Source: WHTX01 sp038255145
Lineage (GTDB): Bacteria > Actinomycetota > Acidimicrobiia > Acidimicrobiales > CAIXPF01
DNA length: 64,000 nucleotides
Direction: 5' to 3'
Assembly (NCBI GenBank): GCA_038255145.1
Contig: JBBSLP010000004.1
Coordinates: forward strand, 79,803-143,802
In this document: positions 14,284 to 23,055 of the stretch, piece after piece
Layout: each line of letters begins with the position of its first letter
Position numbering within the stretch: position 1 is the stretch's first letter
Program-made: the position numbers and the translations under genes
The notes under the pieces: generated by a model
What the model was told of the DNA's origin: nothing
The model's input: the letters and a program-made list of their open reading frames with translations, nothing else
Database searches by the model: none

Positions 14284-16593
14284 TCAGCTGTCGAGCTGGC
14301 CCAGTCGCAGCAGCAGGGTGAGGCCGAGGGCGTCCTCGATGCCGTCGTTGTCGGTCACCACGTACAGCTGGCCGTCGGCGGCCAACGCCACCCCCTCGGG
14401 CTTGTCAGGCACGACCCCGGGCAGCATGGCCCCCAGCTCGGGCAGCAGGTCGAGGACCAGCTCCTTGTCGACCGTGGGGGCGTCGTCCCAGGTCGCGGCC
14501 GGCTCGACCGTGGCCAGGTCCACCACGTAGAGGCGCTTGATGGCCGCAGCCCGGTCGCGCTGGTTGTCCCGCTCGAGCACCAGGGCCCGGCCGTCGGGCA
14601 GGGCGGTGAGCTCGGACAGCCCGACCCAGCCGCCGGCGGCCGACTCGACGCCGTCGAGGGCGTAGCGGGCGAAGGCCCACTGACCCGTTGCCGGGGTGTA
14701 ACGCCCCAGGCGCACCTCGGCTTCGCCGCCCCACTGGCGCTGGAAGGCAACCCACACCTGCTCGTCATCGCCCTCGCCGAAGGTGGCGACACCCTCGTAG
14801 CCGTTGCTGGCCTGGAGGGCGGCCACCTCGGCCGGCAGCTCGATGACGTCCTCGACGGTGCCGTCGGCGGCCACGGACACCAGCTGGTTGGTCGTCTCCA
14901 CCTCGGGCGCGGCACCAGTGCCTTCGCTGACCACCCAGAAGCCACCCTGGGGCCGCACGGCGATGCCTTCGAGGTCGAGGTCCACCGGCTCCCCGTCGAG
15001 GGTCAGCTCGGTGGCGGCCGTGACGACGGCGGGCTGGGCCGAGACGTCGAGGGTGAAGATGCGGCTGCGGCCGTAGTAGTTGTCCGGCACCCCGTACAGC
15101 ACGTCGGCGTCGTTCGGATCACCGACCAGGCCCGACAACGTGCCCCAGGGCAGCGGGGCCCCGTCAGCATCATCACCACCGACCACCATCGGATAGGTCG
15201 GGGCCCCGTCCTGCAGCTGGTAGATGGCGATGTCCGACGCCAGGCCGTCATCGGGGGAAGCCTCGTCGGCCACCACGAACAGGTCACGCTGGGGGATGGC
15301 CAGCAGGCCTTCGGGGGCGATGCCAGTGGGCAGGAACTGGCGGAACACGGCAGGCTGGCCCGTGGACAGGTACTGGTAGACGGCCACGAAGTTGCCCCGC
15401 TCGTTGCCCACGAACACCAGGTCGTCGTGGCCGTAGCGGGCGACGGCGACGCCCTCGGGCTCGGACCCCTTGGCCTCGGAGCGCGACTCGGGGTAGTGAC
15501 CGTGGCGCACGGCCAGCTCGTCGATCGACGTGCCCGAGTCGAAGGTGACGTCGCCGTCCCAGTCGAACACGGTGAAGCCCCGGCTGCCGCCGTCGAGGTC
15601 ACCCTCGTTGGCCGTGACCAGGCCCCCGCTGGGCGTCCAGGCGATGGCGTCGGGCTCGCGGGCGACGTCGGTGATGGTGTCGGTGAGGGAGATGACCCCG
15701 TCCTCGGTGGCGTCGACGCCCTCGAGGGTCACCGAACCGGCCGGGAAGTCGCTGCGGATGCGACCGGTGGCCAGGTCGACCAGCACGATGTGGTTGTTCT
15801 CCTGCAGCGTCACGGCCACGATGTTCCGGCCGTTGATGGCCACGAACTCGGGCTCGGGGTCCTCGGGGAAGCGGTCGGCGATGCCGGTCAGGTCGACGTT
15901 GCGGGTGGTCCACTGCGATGGCTCGCCCACCAGGTCCACGATGACCAGGCCGCCGGCCGGCAGCTGGGGCAGGCCCCCCTCGACACCGTCGACGGTCACG
16001 TCCTCGTCGCGCTCGTTCTCGATGGCGATCGCCGCGTAGCGACCGTCGGCGCTCACGTCGATCGAGTCGGGCTGGCCGCCCAGGTCGAACGAGGCCAGCG
16101 GCGGGGCCGCCAGGTCGTCCAGGGACACGACCTCGAGCGTGCCGGCCGGTGCCGCCGTCGACTCGCTGCGGCTCACGGCCGCCAGCACCAGGTCGTTCCC
16201 CAGGGCGGCCACCGAGGTGACCTCACCACCCAGGTCGACGCGGCCGGCGGGGCGGGGACCGGCCGGGTCGGTGATGTCGACCACGCCGATTCCCTGCCCC
16301 ACGCTGTCCCCGTAGACCAGGGTCATGCCGTCGTCCGTGGCGGTGACGATCTCGGCCACGGTGCTGCCGTTGTCATCGGGGAAGAAGGTGGCCACCCGCT
16401 GGAAGGACCGTTCGACCCCCAGGGTGGGGCCGCTGGGACCGCTCGGGCCATGGTGACCGGGGCGGCCGTGCTGCCCGGTGGCGCCGGCGCTGCCGGCCAA
16501 CCCCAGGACCGGGGCCAGGATGGCGGCACCGAGCACCAGGCCCGCCGCTCGACGTCGGCGCCTTCGTCGATCTGGTCGGTTTAGGTCTTTCAC
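14284..16593 (-). CDS. Secreted phytase/esterase-like beta-propeller protein
   Basis: The 769-residue protein has a signal peptide (Arg-rich n-region, then AAGLVLGAAILAPVLGLAG and an Ala cut site). The N-terminal part (residues about 60-430) holds LVIVD/beta-propeller-like repeats (GIGVVDITDPAGPRPAG, DSIDVSADGRYAAIAIENER, AWTPSGGLVTANEGD) as in choice-of-anchor and alkaline-phosphatase-associated proteins. The C-terminal part (about 470-769) is an esterase-like phytase-family propeller (LDLEGIAVRPQGGFWVVSEG, NGYEGVATFGEG, DKPEGVALAADGQLYVVTDN). Start GTG 16593 with AGGAG upstream. A role in phosphate release is possible but not shown. Confidence 0.85.
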   Translation of the reverse strand: MKDLNRPDRRRRRRRAAGLVLGAAILAPVLGLAGSAGATGQHGRPGHHGPSGPSGPTLGVERSFQRVATFFPDDNGSTVAEIVTATDDGMTLVYGDSVGQGIGVVDITDPAGPRPAGRVDLGGEVTSVAALGNDLVLAAVSRSESTAAPAGTLEVVSLDDLAAPPLASFDLGGQPDSIDVSADGRYAAIAIENERDEDVTVDGVEGGLPQLPAGGLVIVDLVGEPSQWTTRNVDLTGIADRFPEDPEPEFVAINGRNIVAVTLQENNHIVLVDLATGRIRSDFPAGSVTLEGVDATEDGVISLTDTITDVAREPDAIAWTPSGGLVTANEGDLDGGSRGFTVFDWDGDVTFDSGTSIDELAVRHGHYPESRSEAKGSEPEGVAVARYGHDDLVFVGNERGNFVAVYQYLSTGQPAVFRQFLPTGIAPEGLLAIPQRDLFVVADEASPDDGLASDIAIYQLQDGAPTYPMVVGGDDADGAPLPWGTLSGLVGDPNDADVLYGVPDNYYGRSRIFTLDVSAQPAVVTAATELTLDGEPVDLDLEGIAVRPQGGFWVVSEGTGAAPEVETTNQLVSVAADGTVEDVIELPAEVAALQASNGYEGVATFGEGDDEQVWVAFQRQWGGEAEVRLGRYTPATGQWAFARYALDGVESAAGGWVGLSELTALPDGRALVLERDNQRDRAAAIKRLYVVDLATVEPAATWDDAPTVDKELVLDLLPELGAMLPGVVPDKPEGVALAADGQLYVVTDNDGIEDALGLTLLLRLGQLDS

Positions 16594-16763
16594 CGTGACT
16601 CCTCAGCTCGGCTGTCGTAGCGGCGACAGCCCACAGGAAGCGGTCGAACCGCAGCCGTCTCCGAGGTGGCGGCGGGGTGTCCACGGCGTGAACTCCACCC
16701 CGACGGGGGTCAGGGCTTCGGCGCAACGGCCGCTCGACCCATCGGGTTCCCAGCGTGGGCCGG

Positions 16764-17195
16764 CTACTCCGAACCGGCGGGCGCCGTGGCCCCGGGGCGG
16801 TGCAGGCCGGGGATCGTCAGCTCGGGGCCGCTCAGCACGAGCGACCCGCCCGGCATCTCGGCCAGGAGCAACGGGGTCGAGCGGTGGCACCAGGCGTCGA
16901 GCACGGCGAGGTGCTCGGGGACCGGGTCCCCGCTCCTCAGGGTGCTGACGTGCAGCTGCGGGGCGCGGTGGTGGGCGAGGGCGAGGCGGGCGCCACGCGG
17001 CTCTCGGGTCACCTCCAGCAGCACGACCTCGTCGCCGAAGAGGTACGGCGTCAGGGTCGGCTCGTCCGGCCACGGCGCGTCGAGCAGGGCCAAAGCCTGG
17101 ATCCAGCGCATGCGCACGGACCACGGCAGGGCGACGAGCCCGACGACGAGGGCCCCGGCCGTCACACAGCTCACCAGCAACGCGAGCAGTTGCAT
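16764..17195 (-). CDS. Hypothetical membrane-anchored protein
   Basis: The 143-residue protein begins MQLLALLVSCVTAGALVVGL and continues VALPWSVRMRWIQALALLD, a single N-terminal membrane helix, with a soluble remainder of mixed strands (EVVLLEVTREPRGARLALAH, SLVLSGPELTIPG). No family recognised. ATG 17195 is preferred to GTG 17201 because AGAGGGG lies about 5 nt upstream. It is upstream of and co-oriented with the phytase-like gene, about 170 nt apart. Confidence 0.55.
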   Translation of the reverse strand: MQLLALLVSCVTAGALVVGLVALPWSVRMRWIQALALLDAPWPDEPTLTPYLFGDEVVLLEVTREPRGARLALAHHRAPQLHVSTLRSGDPVPEHLAVLDAWCHRSTPLLLAEMPGGSLVLSGPELTIPGLHRPGATAPAGSE

Positions 17196-17516
17196 CAACA
17201 CCCCTCTGCCCGAGCGGGGACGGAGAACGTCGTGGAGACGGTCCGGGCAACGTAGGTCCGTCGGCCGTCACCGAGGTGACGGCCGGGGGCCAACGAGGTG
17301 AACAGGTCGGGAACGGGGACCGACCTTCCCGGGCCCCGGTCGGCGGCATCGGCTCGGGCCCGTCGGCATCTGCTCGCGCCGCTCTCCCCGCGTCCGGGTC
17401 GATCCGACGTCCCTCCTCGCGTCCCAGGCGACGGGCTCGTTGCGCCCGCCGGTACGTCGGGTGAACAGCGGGCGCAGCTCCTCCAGCGGTCGCCGGGCCC
17501 CAGGTAGGAAGCGGAG
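17196..17516. other. Intergenic region with a strong palindrome
   Basis: 321 nt between divergent genes. GGCCGTCACC (17263-17272), GA, GGTGACGGCC (17275-17284) is a perfect 10-bp inverted repeat that could be an operator or hairpin. A related but imperfect sequence (CCGTCTCCGAGGTGGCGG) occurs at 16655-16672, on the other side of the small membrane gene. No gene supported. Confidence 0.55.
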
Positions 17517-18650
17517 ATGGATCGAGTGGTCATCGTCGGAGGTGGCGTCCTCGGCACCATGCACGCCCTGATGGCGCGCCGTCGTGGGCTCGAGGTGCTG
17601 CACCTCGAGCGCGACCCCGCCCCCCGCCGTGCGTCGGTGCGCAACTTCGGGCTGGTGTGGGTGAGCGGGCGGGCGCCGGGGGCCGAGCTGGCCCTGGCCC
17701 TGCGCTCGCGGGCTCTGTGGGCCCACATCGGTCGGTTGGCGCCCGACGTCGGGCTCCGGGCCGACGGGTCACTCACCGTGGCCCTCGATCCCGCCGAGCT
17801 GGCGGTGATGGACGCTGCCGCCAACGCCGCCGATGCCGCCGAGCGGGGCCTGGTCCTGCTCGACCCCGACGAGGCCCGGGTGTGCAACCCCGCCCTGGGC
17901 GGTCCCATGCTCGGCGCCTTGTGGTGCGCCACCGACGCCGTGGTCGAGCCCGGGCAGGTCCTCGGCGCCGTACGGGCCCACCTCGAGCGGTGCGGGGGCT
18001 ACCGGTTCCTGCCCGGCCGATCGGTCGTCGACGTGGCGCCCGGCTGGGTCCGGGACCACACCGGCGAGCGTCACGACGGCCACCTGGTCGTGCTGTGCCC
18101 CGGCGACGCCTACCAGGGACCCGGGGCACAGGCCCTGGGCGCGCCGGCGGGGCTGCGGCGGTGCCGGCTGCAGATGCTGCAGACCGAACCGCTCGACGAG
18201 CAGGTCACCACGGCGGTGGCCGACGGTGATTCGCTCCGCTACTACCCCGCCTTCCGGTCCCACCTGTGCGCCACGCCCCTGCCCGCCCAGCCCGAGGTGG
18301 CGGCCCGGCACCACGCCCAGCTGCTGCTCGTGCAGCGGGCTGATGGAGCGCTGACCATCGGCGACACCCACGCCTACGACGAGCCCTTTGACTTCGCCCT
18401 CGACGAGCTCCCCAGCGCCCACCTGCTGGCGCGCGCCGAGGCCATCCTCGGTCGGACCCTGCCTCCGGTCCGCCGTCGCTGGGCCGGTGTGTACGCCCAG
18501 AGGTTGGACGAGGCCATCTGCCACCGGGAGGAGCTCGCGCCCGGGGTGGTGCTGGTGACCGGCGCCGGCGGACGGGGCATGACGCTGGCCCCGGCCCTGG
18601 CCGAGCAGACCCTGGTGCAGCTGGGCTTCGACGCCGAGGCGGTCAGATGA
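17517..18650 (+). CDS. FAD-dependent oxidoreductase, TIGR03364 type (aminophosphonate oxidase candidate)
   Basis: The 377-residue DAO-fold flavoprotein has the dinucleotide motif VIVGGGVLGTMHALMARRRG at residues 4-23 and HLERDP ending the second strand, followed by SVRNFGLVWVSGRAPG, typical of the TIGR03364 family. The C-terminal GVVLVTGAGGRGMTLAPALA closes the FAD site. Known of the family: it is encoded next to TIGR03351 phosphonatase-like hydrolases and is proposed to deaminate an aminophosphonate oxidatively. The stop overlaps the next gene by ATGA, so the two are coupled. A purine-rich GGAAGCGGAG precedes ATG 17517. Intact and full-length. Confidence 0.9.
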   Translation: MDRVVIVGGGVLGTMHALMARRRGLEVLHLERDPAPRRASVRNFGLVWVSGRAPGAELALALRSRALWAHIGRLAPDVGLRADGSLTVALDPAELAVMDAAANAADAAERGLVLLDPDEARVCNPALGGPMLGALWCATDAVVEPGQVLGAVRAHLERCGGYRFLPGRSVVDVAPGWVRDHTGERHDGHLVVLCPGDAYQGPGAQALGAPAGLRRCRLQMLQTEPLDEQVTTAVADGDSLRYYPAFRSHLCATPLPAQPEVAARHHAQLLLVQRADGALTIGDTHAYDEPFDFALDELPSAHLLARAEAILGRTLPPVRRRWAGVYAQRLDEAICHREELAPGVVLVTGAGGRGMTLAPALAEQTLVQLGFDAEAVR

Positions 18651-19414
18651 GCGACGGTGGTCCGATGAGCGACGGTGGTGCGATGACGGGATCGACGAAC
18701 GCCGGTGGGGAAGGTCTGGGCGCCGACCTTGAGCGCATCACCCTGGTGTGCCTGGACATGGCGGGCACGACGGTGGCCGACGACGGCACCGTCGAGGCTG
18801 CGTTCCTGGCCGCCATGACGTCGTCGGGGGTGACCGACGACGTCGAGCTCGAGCGGGCGCTGGCCTACGTGCGCGAGACCATGGGCCGGTCCAAGATCGA
18901 CGTCTTCCGCCACCTGGCCGACGGGGACCTGTCCCAGGCCCAGCTGCTGAACGTGCGCTTCGAATCGGCCTACGCCGACATCGTGGCCCGGGGCGACGTG
19001 GCCGCCATGCCCGGTGCCCGTGAGGCGCTCGACGAGCTGCGGGCAGACGGTCGGGCCACTTGTCTGACCACGGGGTTCGCCCCGGCCACCAGGGACGCCA
19101 TCCTCGATGCCCTGGGCTGGTGGGACGCGGTGGACCTGGCCCTGTCCCCGGCCGACGCCGGCCGCGGTCGCCCGTGGCCGGACATGATCCTCACCGCCGT
19201 GCTCCGCCTGGGCATCGACGCCGTGCAGGCCGTGGCCGTGGCTGGGGACACGACCAGTGACCTCGAATCGGGGACCCGGGCCGGGGCCGGGGTCGTGGCC
19301 GGCGTGCTCACCGGCGCGCATGACCGCGACCGCCTGGCCTCGGCCCCCCACACCCACCTGCTGTCCTCGGTCACCGAGCTGCCGGCGCTGCTGCGCATCC
19401 AGTCCGCCCGCTGA
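18647..19414 (+). CDS. Phosphonatase-like HAD hydrolase (TIGR03351 type)
   Basis: The 255-residue HAD protein is related to phosphonoacetaldehyde hydrolase PhnX. The nucleophile motif is CLDMAGTT (Asp37; DxAGT instead of DxDxT), the cap carries the Schiff-base lysine in MGRSKIDVF (Lys83), motif II is CLTTGF, motif III uses Arg (GRGRPWPD, Arg175) and motif IV is VAGDTTSDLESG. All features of C-P bond cleavage are retained, with a 2-oxo-ethylphosphonate as expected substrate. The start region is a tandem duplication (ATGAGCGACGGTGGT at 18647 and 18665), so translation could begin at 18647, 18665 or 18683. Confidence 0.92.
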   Translation: MSDGGPMSDGGAMTGSTNAGGEGLGADLERITLVCLDMAGTTVADDGTVEAAFLAAMTSSGVTDDVELERALAYVRETMGRSKIDVFRHLADGDLSQAQLLNVRFESAYADIVARGDVAAMPGAREALDELRADGRATCLTTGFAPATRDAILDALGWWDAVDLALSPADAGRGRPWPDMILTAVLRLGIDAVQAVAVAGDTTSDLESGTRAGAGVVAGVLTGAHDRDRLASAPHTHLLSSVTELPALLRIQSAR

Positions 19415-19445
19415 GCGTCCCCGCCACCGGACCCGCGCCGTCCGC

Positions 19446-20066
19446 TCAGCCCGCCGTCCGGCGCCCGGCCACGATGACGAGCACCTGGCACCAGCTGGCC
19501 ACGGTGGGTACGACAGCGCCGGGCACCTTGGCGTCGTCGTCGGCCCGGCGCAGGGCGACGAGGGCGGCGTGGTCGGGATCGGCCTCGAAGCGGGCTCGCT
19601 CGGTGCGGTCCATGGGCCCGCCCTGGCGCACGAGGGTGGCCCGGCTGTCGGCGCTGAGCGGGCAGCTGGGGTCCATGGTCACCAGGAAGCGCTTGGCGTC
19701 GACGTGGCCGGCGACCAGGCGGGCGACGCGAGGGCCCAGGAGGGGTGCGACCAGATCGGCGGAGGCCCGGGCGTGGTCCTCGTCACGGGCGCCGAAGCGG
19801 GCCGCGCTGGCCAGGTCGTGGACCAGCCCGGCCGCCTGCAGCTCGAGGTCGTCGGGGTGGCGGGCGGCCAGCAGCGCACCGCACTGCAGGAGGTGGTCGA
19901 GGACGGGCACGTCGTCGTCGCCGCAGTCGCCGACGATGCTGGCCAGGGCGGCGGTGAGCTGGCGCACGGTGGTGAAGGAGCGGGTCACCCGCTGATCATC
20001 CGCGGTCAGGACCGGGGCCGCAGCGGTGATCGCCGACACTTCCCCCCGCCTCCCCGCCGACGTCAC
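19446..20066 (-). CDS. HD-domain protein of the phosphonate-associated (PhnZ-like) family
   Basis: The 206-residue HD protein contains LDHLLQCGALLA, GLVHDLAS (HD pair), DEDHARASADLVAPLLG, GHVDAKRFLV and ALRRADDDAK, matching the metal ligands and AKR signature of the HD oxygenases that split hydroxyphosphonates with a mixed-valence diiron site. The Tyr-x-x-Glu element before the first His, used by PhnZ to hold the substrate, is not obvious here (the segment reads GDCGDDDVPVLDH), so activity may differ. It lies on the opposite strand inside the phosphonate cluster, divergent from the importer genes, and converges on the HAD gene 31 nt away. Confidence 0.75.
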   Translation of the reverse strand: MTSAGRRGEVSAITAAAPVLTADDQRVTRSFTTVRQLTAALASIVGDCGDDDVPVLDHLLQCGALLAARHPDDLELQAAGLVHDLASAARFGARDEDHARASADLVAPLLGPRVARLVAGHVDAKRFLVTMDPSCPLSADSRATLVRQGGPMDRTERARFEADPDHAALVALRRADDDAKVPGAVVPTVASWCQVLVIVAGRRTAG

Positions 20067-20089
20067 CGGACCGGCCCCTGACGTTCACC

Positions 20090-20138
20090 GGCGCCTGTTG
20101 GGATGCCCCCAGTTCGACGTATCCCCTGGGAGGGCGCC
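20090..20138 (+). promoter_or_regulatory. Leader hairpin covering the ribosome site of the importer operon
   Basis: GGCGCC (20090-20095) pairs with GGCGCC (20133-20138), and inside it GGGAT (20100-20104) pairs with ATCCC (20121-20125). The ribosome site GGGAGGG (20128-20134) lies in the 3' arm, and the GTG start (20139) follows at once. A folded leader would mask translation of the binding protein. It could instead be an operator dyad. Shown by pairing only. Confidence 0.4.
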
Positions 20139-21311
20139 GTGAGGGTCAGCGTGAAGAACGGGACGGGCTGGACGGGTCGGGCCGTGGCGGTGGCCGCCGT
20201 GGCCGCCCTGCTGCTCGGCGCCTGCGGGGAGGGAGGCGACACCGGCGAGGGTGCCGCCGCCGGCGTCAGTGACACCGGCGTGGCCGCCACCACCCCGCCC
20301 AACGTGGCCAAGGCCAAGGAGCAGGCGGCCAAGTTCCGCACCCTGGGCATGCCCGACGACTGGTTGAACTTCGGTGCCTTCTACACATCGGTGTGCACCA
20401 CCTACGACCTGGGCTGCACCGGTTCGGGCACCGGACCCAACCGGCAGGACACCGACATGTCCTCGGCCGAGGAGATCGCCGCCTTCGCCGATGAGCCCAC
20501 CAACCCGGCGCTGTGCGCCGACATCGGCATCTTCTTCGGCCAGGTGGCCGAGGCCGAAGGCGTCACCCTCGACTACCTGCCCGAGGCGGCGGCCAAGCTG
20601 CCCGCCCCCTACAAGGCGGCCACGGGCGGCTGGGTGGCGACGGGCGTGGGCGTCATCTCCATCCTGGCCAACGAGGACCGGCTGGCCCAACTGGGCGTGG
20701 CCCCGCCGAAGAGCTTCGCCGACCTGCTGGAGCCGCGGTACAAGGGCCTCGTCTCCATGTCCGACCCCACCTCGTCGGGCACCGGGCAGGCCACGGTCTT
20801 CTCGGCGGCCGCGGCCCTGGGCGGCGGTGAGGTCGACCTCGACGCCGCCTTCGATTACTTCAAGGAGCTGCGCGGCAACCTCACCCAGCTCGAGTACTCC
20901 AACGACCTGCTGGAGAAGGGCGACATCCCCATCGCCCTGCGCTACGACTTCGTCGGCCTCATCGCCGCCGCGGCCATGCAGGGCCGGGGCGTGAACGCCA
21001 CCGTCACCGTCCCCGCCGAGGGCGGCATCTACGCCCCCTCGGCCACCATGTGCAACGCCAACACCGACAAGCCCGACCTGGCCAAGCTGGTGCTGGACCA
21101 CTCCCTGTCGGACGAGGGCCAGCTGGCCTTCGCCGAGTACGGCGCCCGCCCGGTGCGCTACGTGCTCGGCGACCTCGACGTGCCCGACGCGGCCAAGGCG
21201 GGGTGGCTACCCGACAGCCAGTACGCCAAGGTCATCTCCCTCGACGAGAGCCAAGGCTGGCCCGATCCGGCGGACATCGCCGAGCGGTGGGAGAACGAGG
21301 TGCTGGCCTGA
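20139..21311 (+). CDS. ABC transporter substrate-binding lipoprotein (2-aminoethylphosphonate type)
   Basis: The 390-residue extracellular binding protein belongs to the iron/putrescine/AEP binding class. From GTG 20139 (GGGAGGG just upstream) it has a short basic n-region, a hydrophobic segment and lipobox LLLGACG (Cys29). Features include KFRTLGMPDDWLNFGAFY, DLLEPRYKGLVSMSDPTSSG and DLLEKGDIPIALRYDF, typical of type II binding proteins annotated for 2-aminoethylphosphonate. First gene of a five-gene string of overlapping genes (binding protein, two permeases, ATPase, phosphohydrolase). Ligand inferred from neighbours. Confidence 0.88.
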   Translation: MRVSVKNGTGWTGRAVAVAAVAALLLGACGEGGDTGEGAAAGVSDTGVAATTPPNVAKAKEQAAKFRTLGMPDDWLNFGAFYTSVCTTYDLGCTGSGTGPNRQDTDMSSAEEIAAFADEPTNPALCADIGIFFGQVAEAEGVTLDYLPEAAAKLPAPYKAATGGWVATGVGVISILANEDRLAQLGVAPPKSFADLLEPRYKGLVSMSDPTSSGTGQATVFSAAAALGGGEVDLDAAFDYFKELRGNLTQLEYSNDLLEKGDIPIALRYDFVGLIAAAAMQGRGVNATVTVPAEGGIYAPSATMCNANTDKPDLAKLVLDHSLSDEGQLAFAEYGARPVRYVLGDLDVPDAAKAGWLPDSQYAKVISLDESQGWPDPADIAERWENEVLA

Positions 21312-22207
21312 CCGCCACCGCGGCCCCCGGCGCCACCGTCGCGGCCCGCCTGCGGCGCCTGGTCCTCGACTGGGCGCCGCTGGTGCCGTTCCTGGTGGTG
21401 GCCGGCGGGTTGCTCGTCGGCTCGGGCCTGTGGCTCATCCGCACCAGCCTGGAGGGAACCGACGGCGGCTGGTCCCTGCAGGCGTGGCGGGACATCCTCG
21501 CCCCCGGCCTGAACCGCACGGCCATCCTGCGCTCGCTGCGGCTCTCGGTCACCGTCGCCGTCCTCGCTGCGCTGGTGGGCACGCCGCTGGCCTGGTTCGT
21601 CGGCCACCTGGCCGGGCGCGGTCGCACGCTGTCCATGGCCCTCATGAACGTGGCCGCCAACTTCGGCGGCGCCCCCCTGGCCATCGCCTTCGTCTCCACC
21701 ATCGGCACCCTCGGCTTCGTCCGCCTCCTGCTCGACGACTGGTTCGGCGTCGGCCTGCCTGTGGACCTGCTGTCGTTCCGGGGCTACGTGCTCGTGTTCC
21801 TCTACTTCGTCGTCCCGCTGTACGTGCTCCTGGTCCTGCCGGCCATGGGCTCGCTGCGGGCCGAGCTGTGGGAGGCGGCCCAGACCTCGTCCGCCACCCG
21901 CTGGCAGTTCTGGCGCCACGTCGGCGTGCCCGTGCTGGGCCCGTTCGTGGCCGCGGGCACGACGCTGGCCTTCGCCTGGTCCATCGGCCAGTACTCGGTG
22001 ATCGCCGCCCTCACCGGCTCAAGCTCGAACGAGCAGCTCATCACCACCCGGATCGCCTCGTTCCTGGGCAGCGCCACAGGGGGCAGCAACCGGTTCCAGC
22101 GTGCCGCGGCCATGTCGGTGCTGCTCATGATCATCGCCGGTGGTTCGCTGCTCCTCTACCGGCTGCTCGTGCGCCGGTCGCTGGCCCACCTGCGGGACAC
22201 GCCATGA
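21287..22207 (+). CDS. ABC transporter permease 1
   Basis: The protein of about 300 residues has six membrane helices and the permease-type ATPase-contact loop around ELWEAAQTSSATRWQFWRHV. GTG 21287 is the first in-frame standard start, but it overlaps the binding-protein gene by 25 nt. A CTG at 21308 fits better in position: GAGG lies about 7 nt upstream and it overlaps the preceding TGA as CTGA. The true start is thus unsettled and may be non-canonical. Overlaps the second permease by ATGA. Works with 22204-23055 as the membrane channel. Confidence 0.88.
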   Translation: MGERGAGLTATAAPGATVAARLRRLVLDWAPLVPFLVVAGGLLVGSGLWLIRTSLEGTDGGWSLQAWRDILAPGLNRTAILRSLRLSVTVAVLAALVGTPLAWFVGHLAGRGRTLSMALMNVAANFGGAPLAIAFVSTIGTLGFVRLLLDDWFGVGLPVDLLSFRGYVLVFLYFVVPLYVLLVLPAMGSLRAELWEAAQTSSATRWQFWRHVGVPVLGPFVAAGTTLAFAWSIGQYSVIAALTGSSSNEQLITTRIASFLGSATGGSNRFQRAAAMSVLLMIIAGGSLLLYRLLVRRSLAHLRDTP

Positions 22208-23055
22208 CCGTGCCCTCGCTGGGCCGGGGCCGGGCCCGCTGGCTCCTGTTCGCGGCCGCCGGCGCCTACTTCGGCCTGCCCGTGCTGGCCACGGCGCTGT
22301 ACGCCTTCGCCACGGTGTGGCGGTCCAAGGCCCTGCCCGACGGCTACACGCTCGACCACGTCAGGGACACCTTCGGCGACGCCCGCCTCGTCGCCGCCGT
22401 AGGCCGCTCGCTGCTGCTGGGTGGCCTGGCCGTGCTCATCATCAACGTGGTGGTGCTGCCGCCGCTCTACTGGGCCCGGGTGCGCAACCCCCAGCTGCGC
22501 TCGGTCATGCAGACGTGCGCGCTGCTGCCCTTCGCCCTGCCCTTCCTGGTCATCGCCTACGGCATCAAGAACCTGGCCGGCGCCAACGGGCTGACGGCAC
22601 CATGGTCGGCGTCGTGGCAGCTCGTCCTGCTCGGCCACGTCGCCCTGGCCTTCCCCTTCTTCCTGTGGCCGGTCGACGGGGCCATGGCCGCCGCCGACGT
22701 GCGCCGCCTGCACGAGGCCGCGGCGACCTCGGGCGCGGGCCCGGTGCGCACGTTGCTGGCGGTCGTGGTGCCCAACATCCGCACCGGCATCCTGACCGGC
22801 AGCATCCTCGCCTTCGCCACGTCCTTCGGCGAGTACTCGATCGCCCGCATCATCACCGGCACCTCCTACGAGACCCTCCCGGTGTGGATGGTCAACGAGT
22901 TGAACCAGACCGCCGGCAACCGCTTCGGCGTGGCCGTGATGACCATCACCAGCTTCCTGATCGTCCTCGCCGTCTCCGTGGTCGTCGCCGTCGCCGCCCG
23001 CGATCAGCCCGTCCAGCTGCTGCCCGGCGTGAGCACCGCCAAGGAGACGCCATGA
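22204..23055 (+). CDS. ABC transporter permease 2
   Basis: The 283-residue inner-membrane permease has about six hydrophobic helices and the EAA-type loop RRLHEAAATSGAGPVRTLLA facing the ATPase. ATG 22204 overlaps the TGA of permease 1 and its own stop overlaps the ATPase start (ATGA at 23052), so stoichiometric synthesis is likely. It pairs with permease 1 in an importer of the spermidine/AEP class, which moves the ligand delivered by the binding protein into the cytoplasm. Confidence 0.9.
   Translation: MTVPSLGRGRARWLLFAAAGAYFGLPVLATALYAFATVWRSKALPDGYTLDHVRDTFGDARLVAAVGRSLLLGGLAVLIINVVVLPPLYWARVRNPQLRSVMQTCALLPFALPFLVIAYGIKNLAGANGLTAPWSASWQLVLLGHVALAFPFFLWPVDGAMAAADVRRLHEAAATSGAGPVRTLLAVVVPNIRTGILTGSILAFATSFGEYSIARIITGTSYETLPVWMVNELNQTAGNRFGVAVMTITSFLIVLAVSVVVAVAARDQPVQLLPGVSTAKETP

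Noticed and set aside
22140..23051. Upstream extension of the transporter ATPase frame
   Set aside because: It overlaps permease 2 completely; ATGA at 23052 is the natural coupled start.
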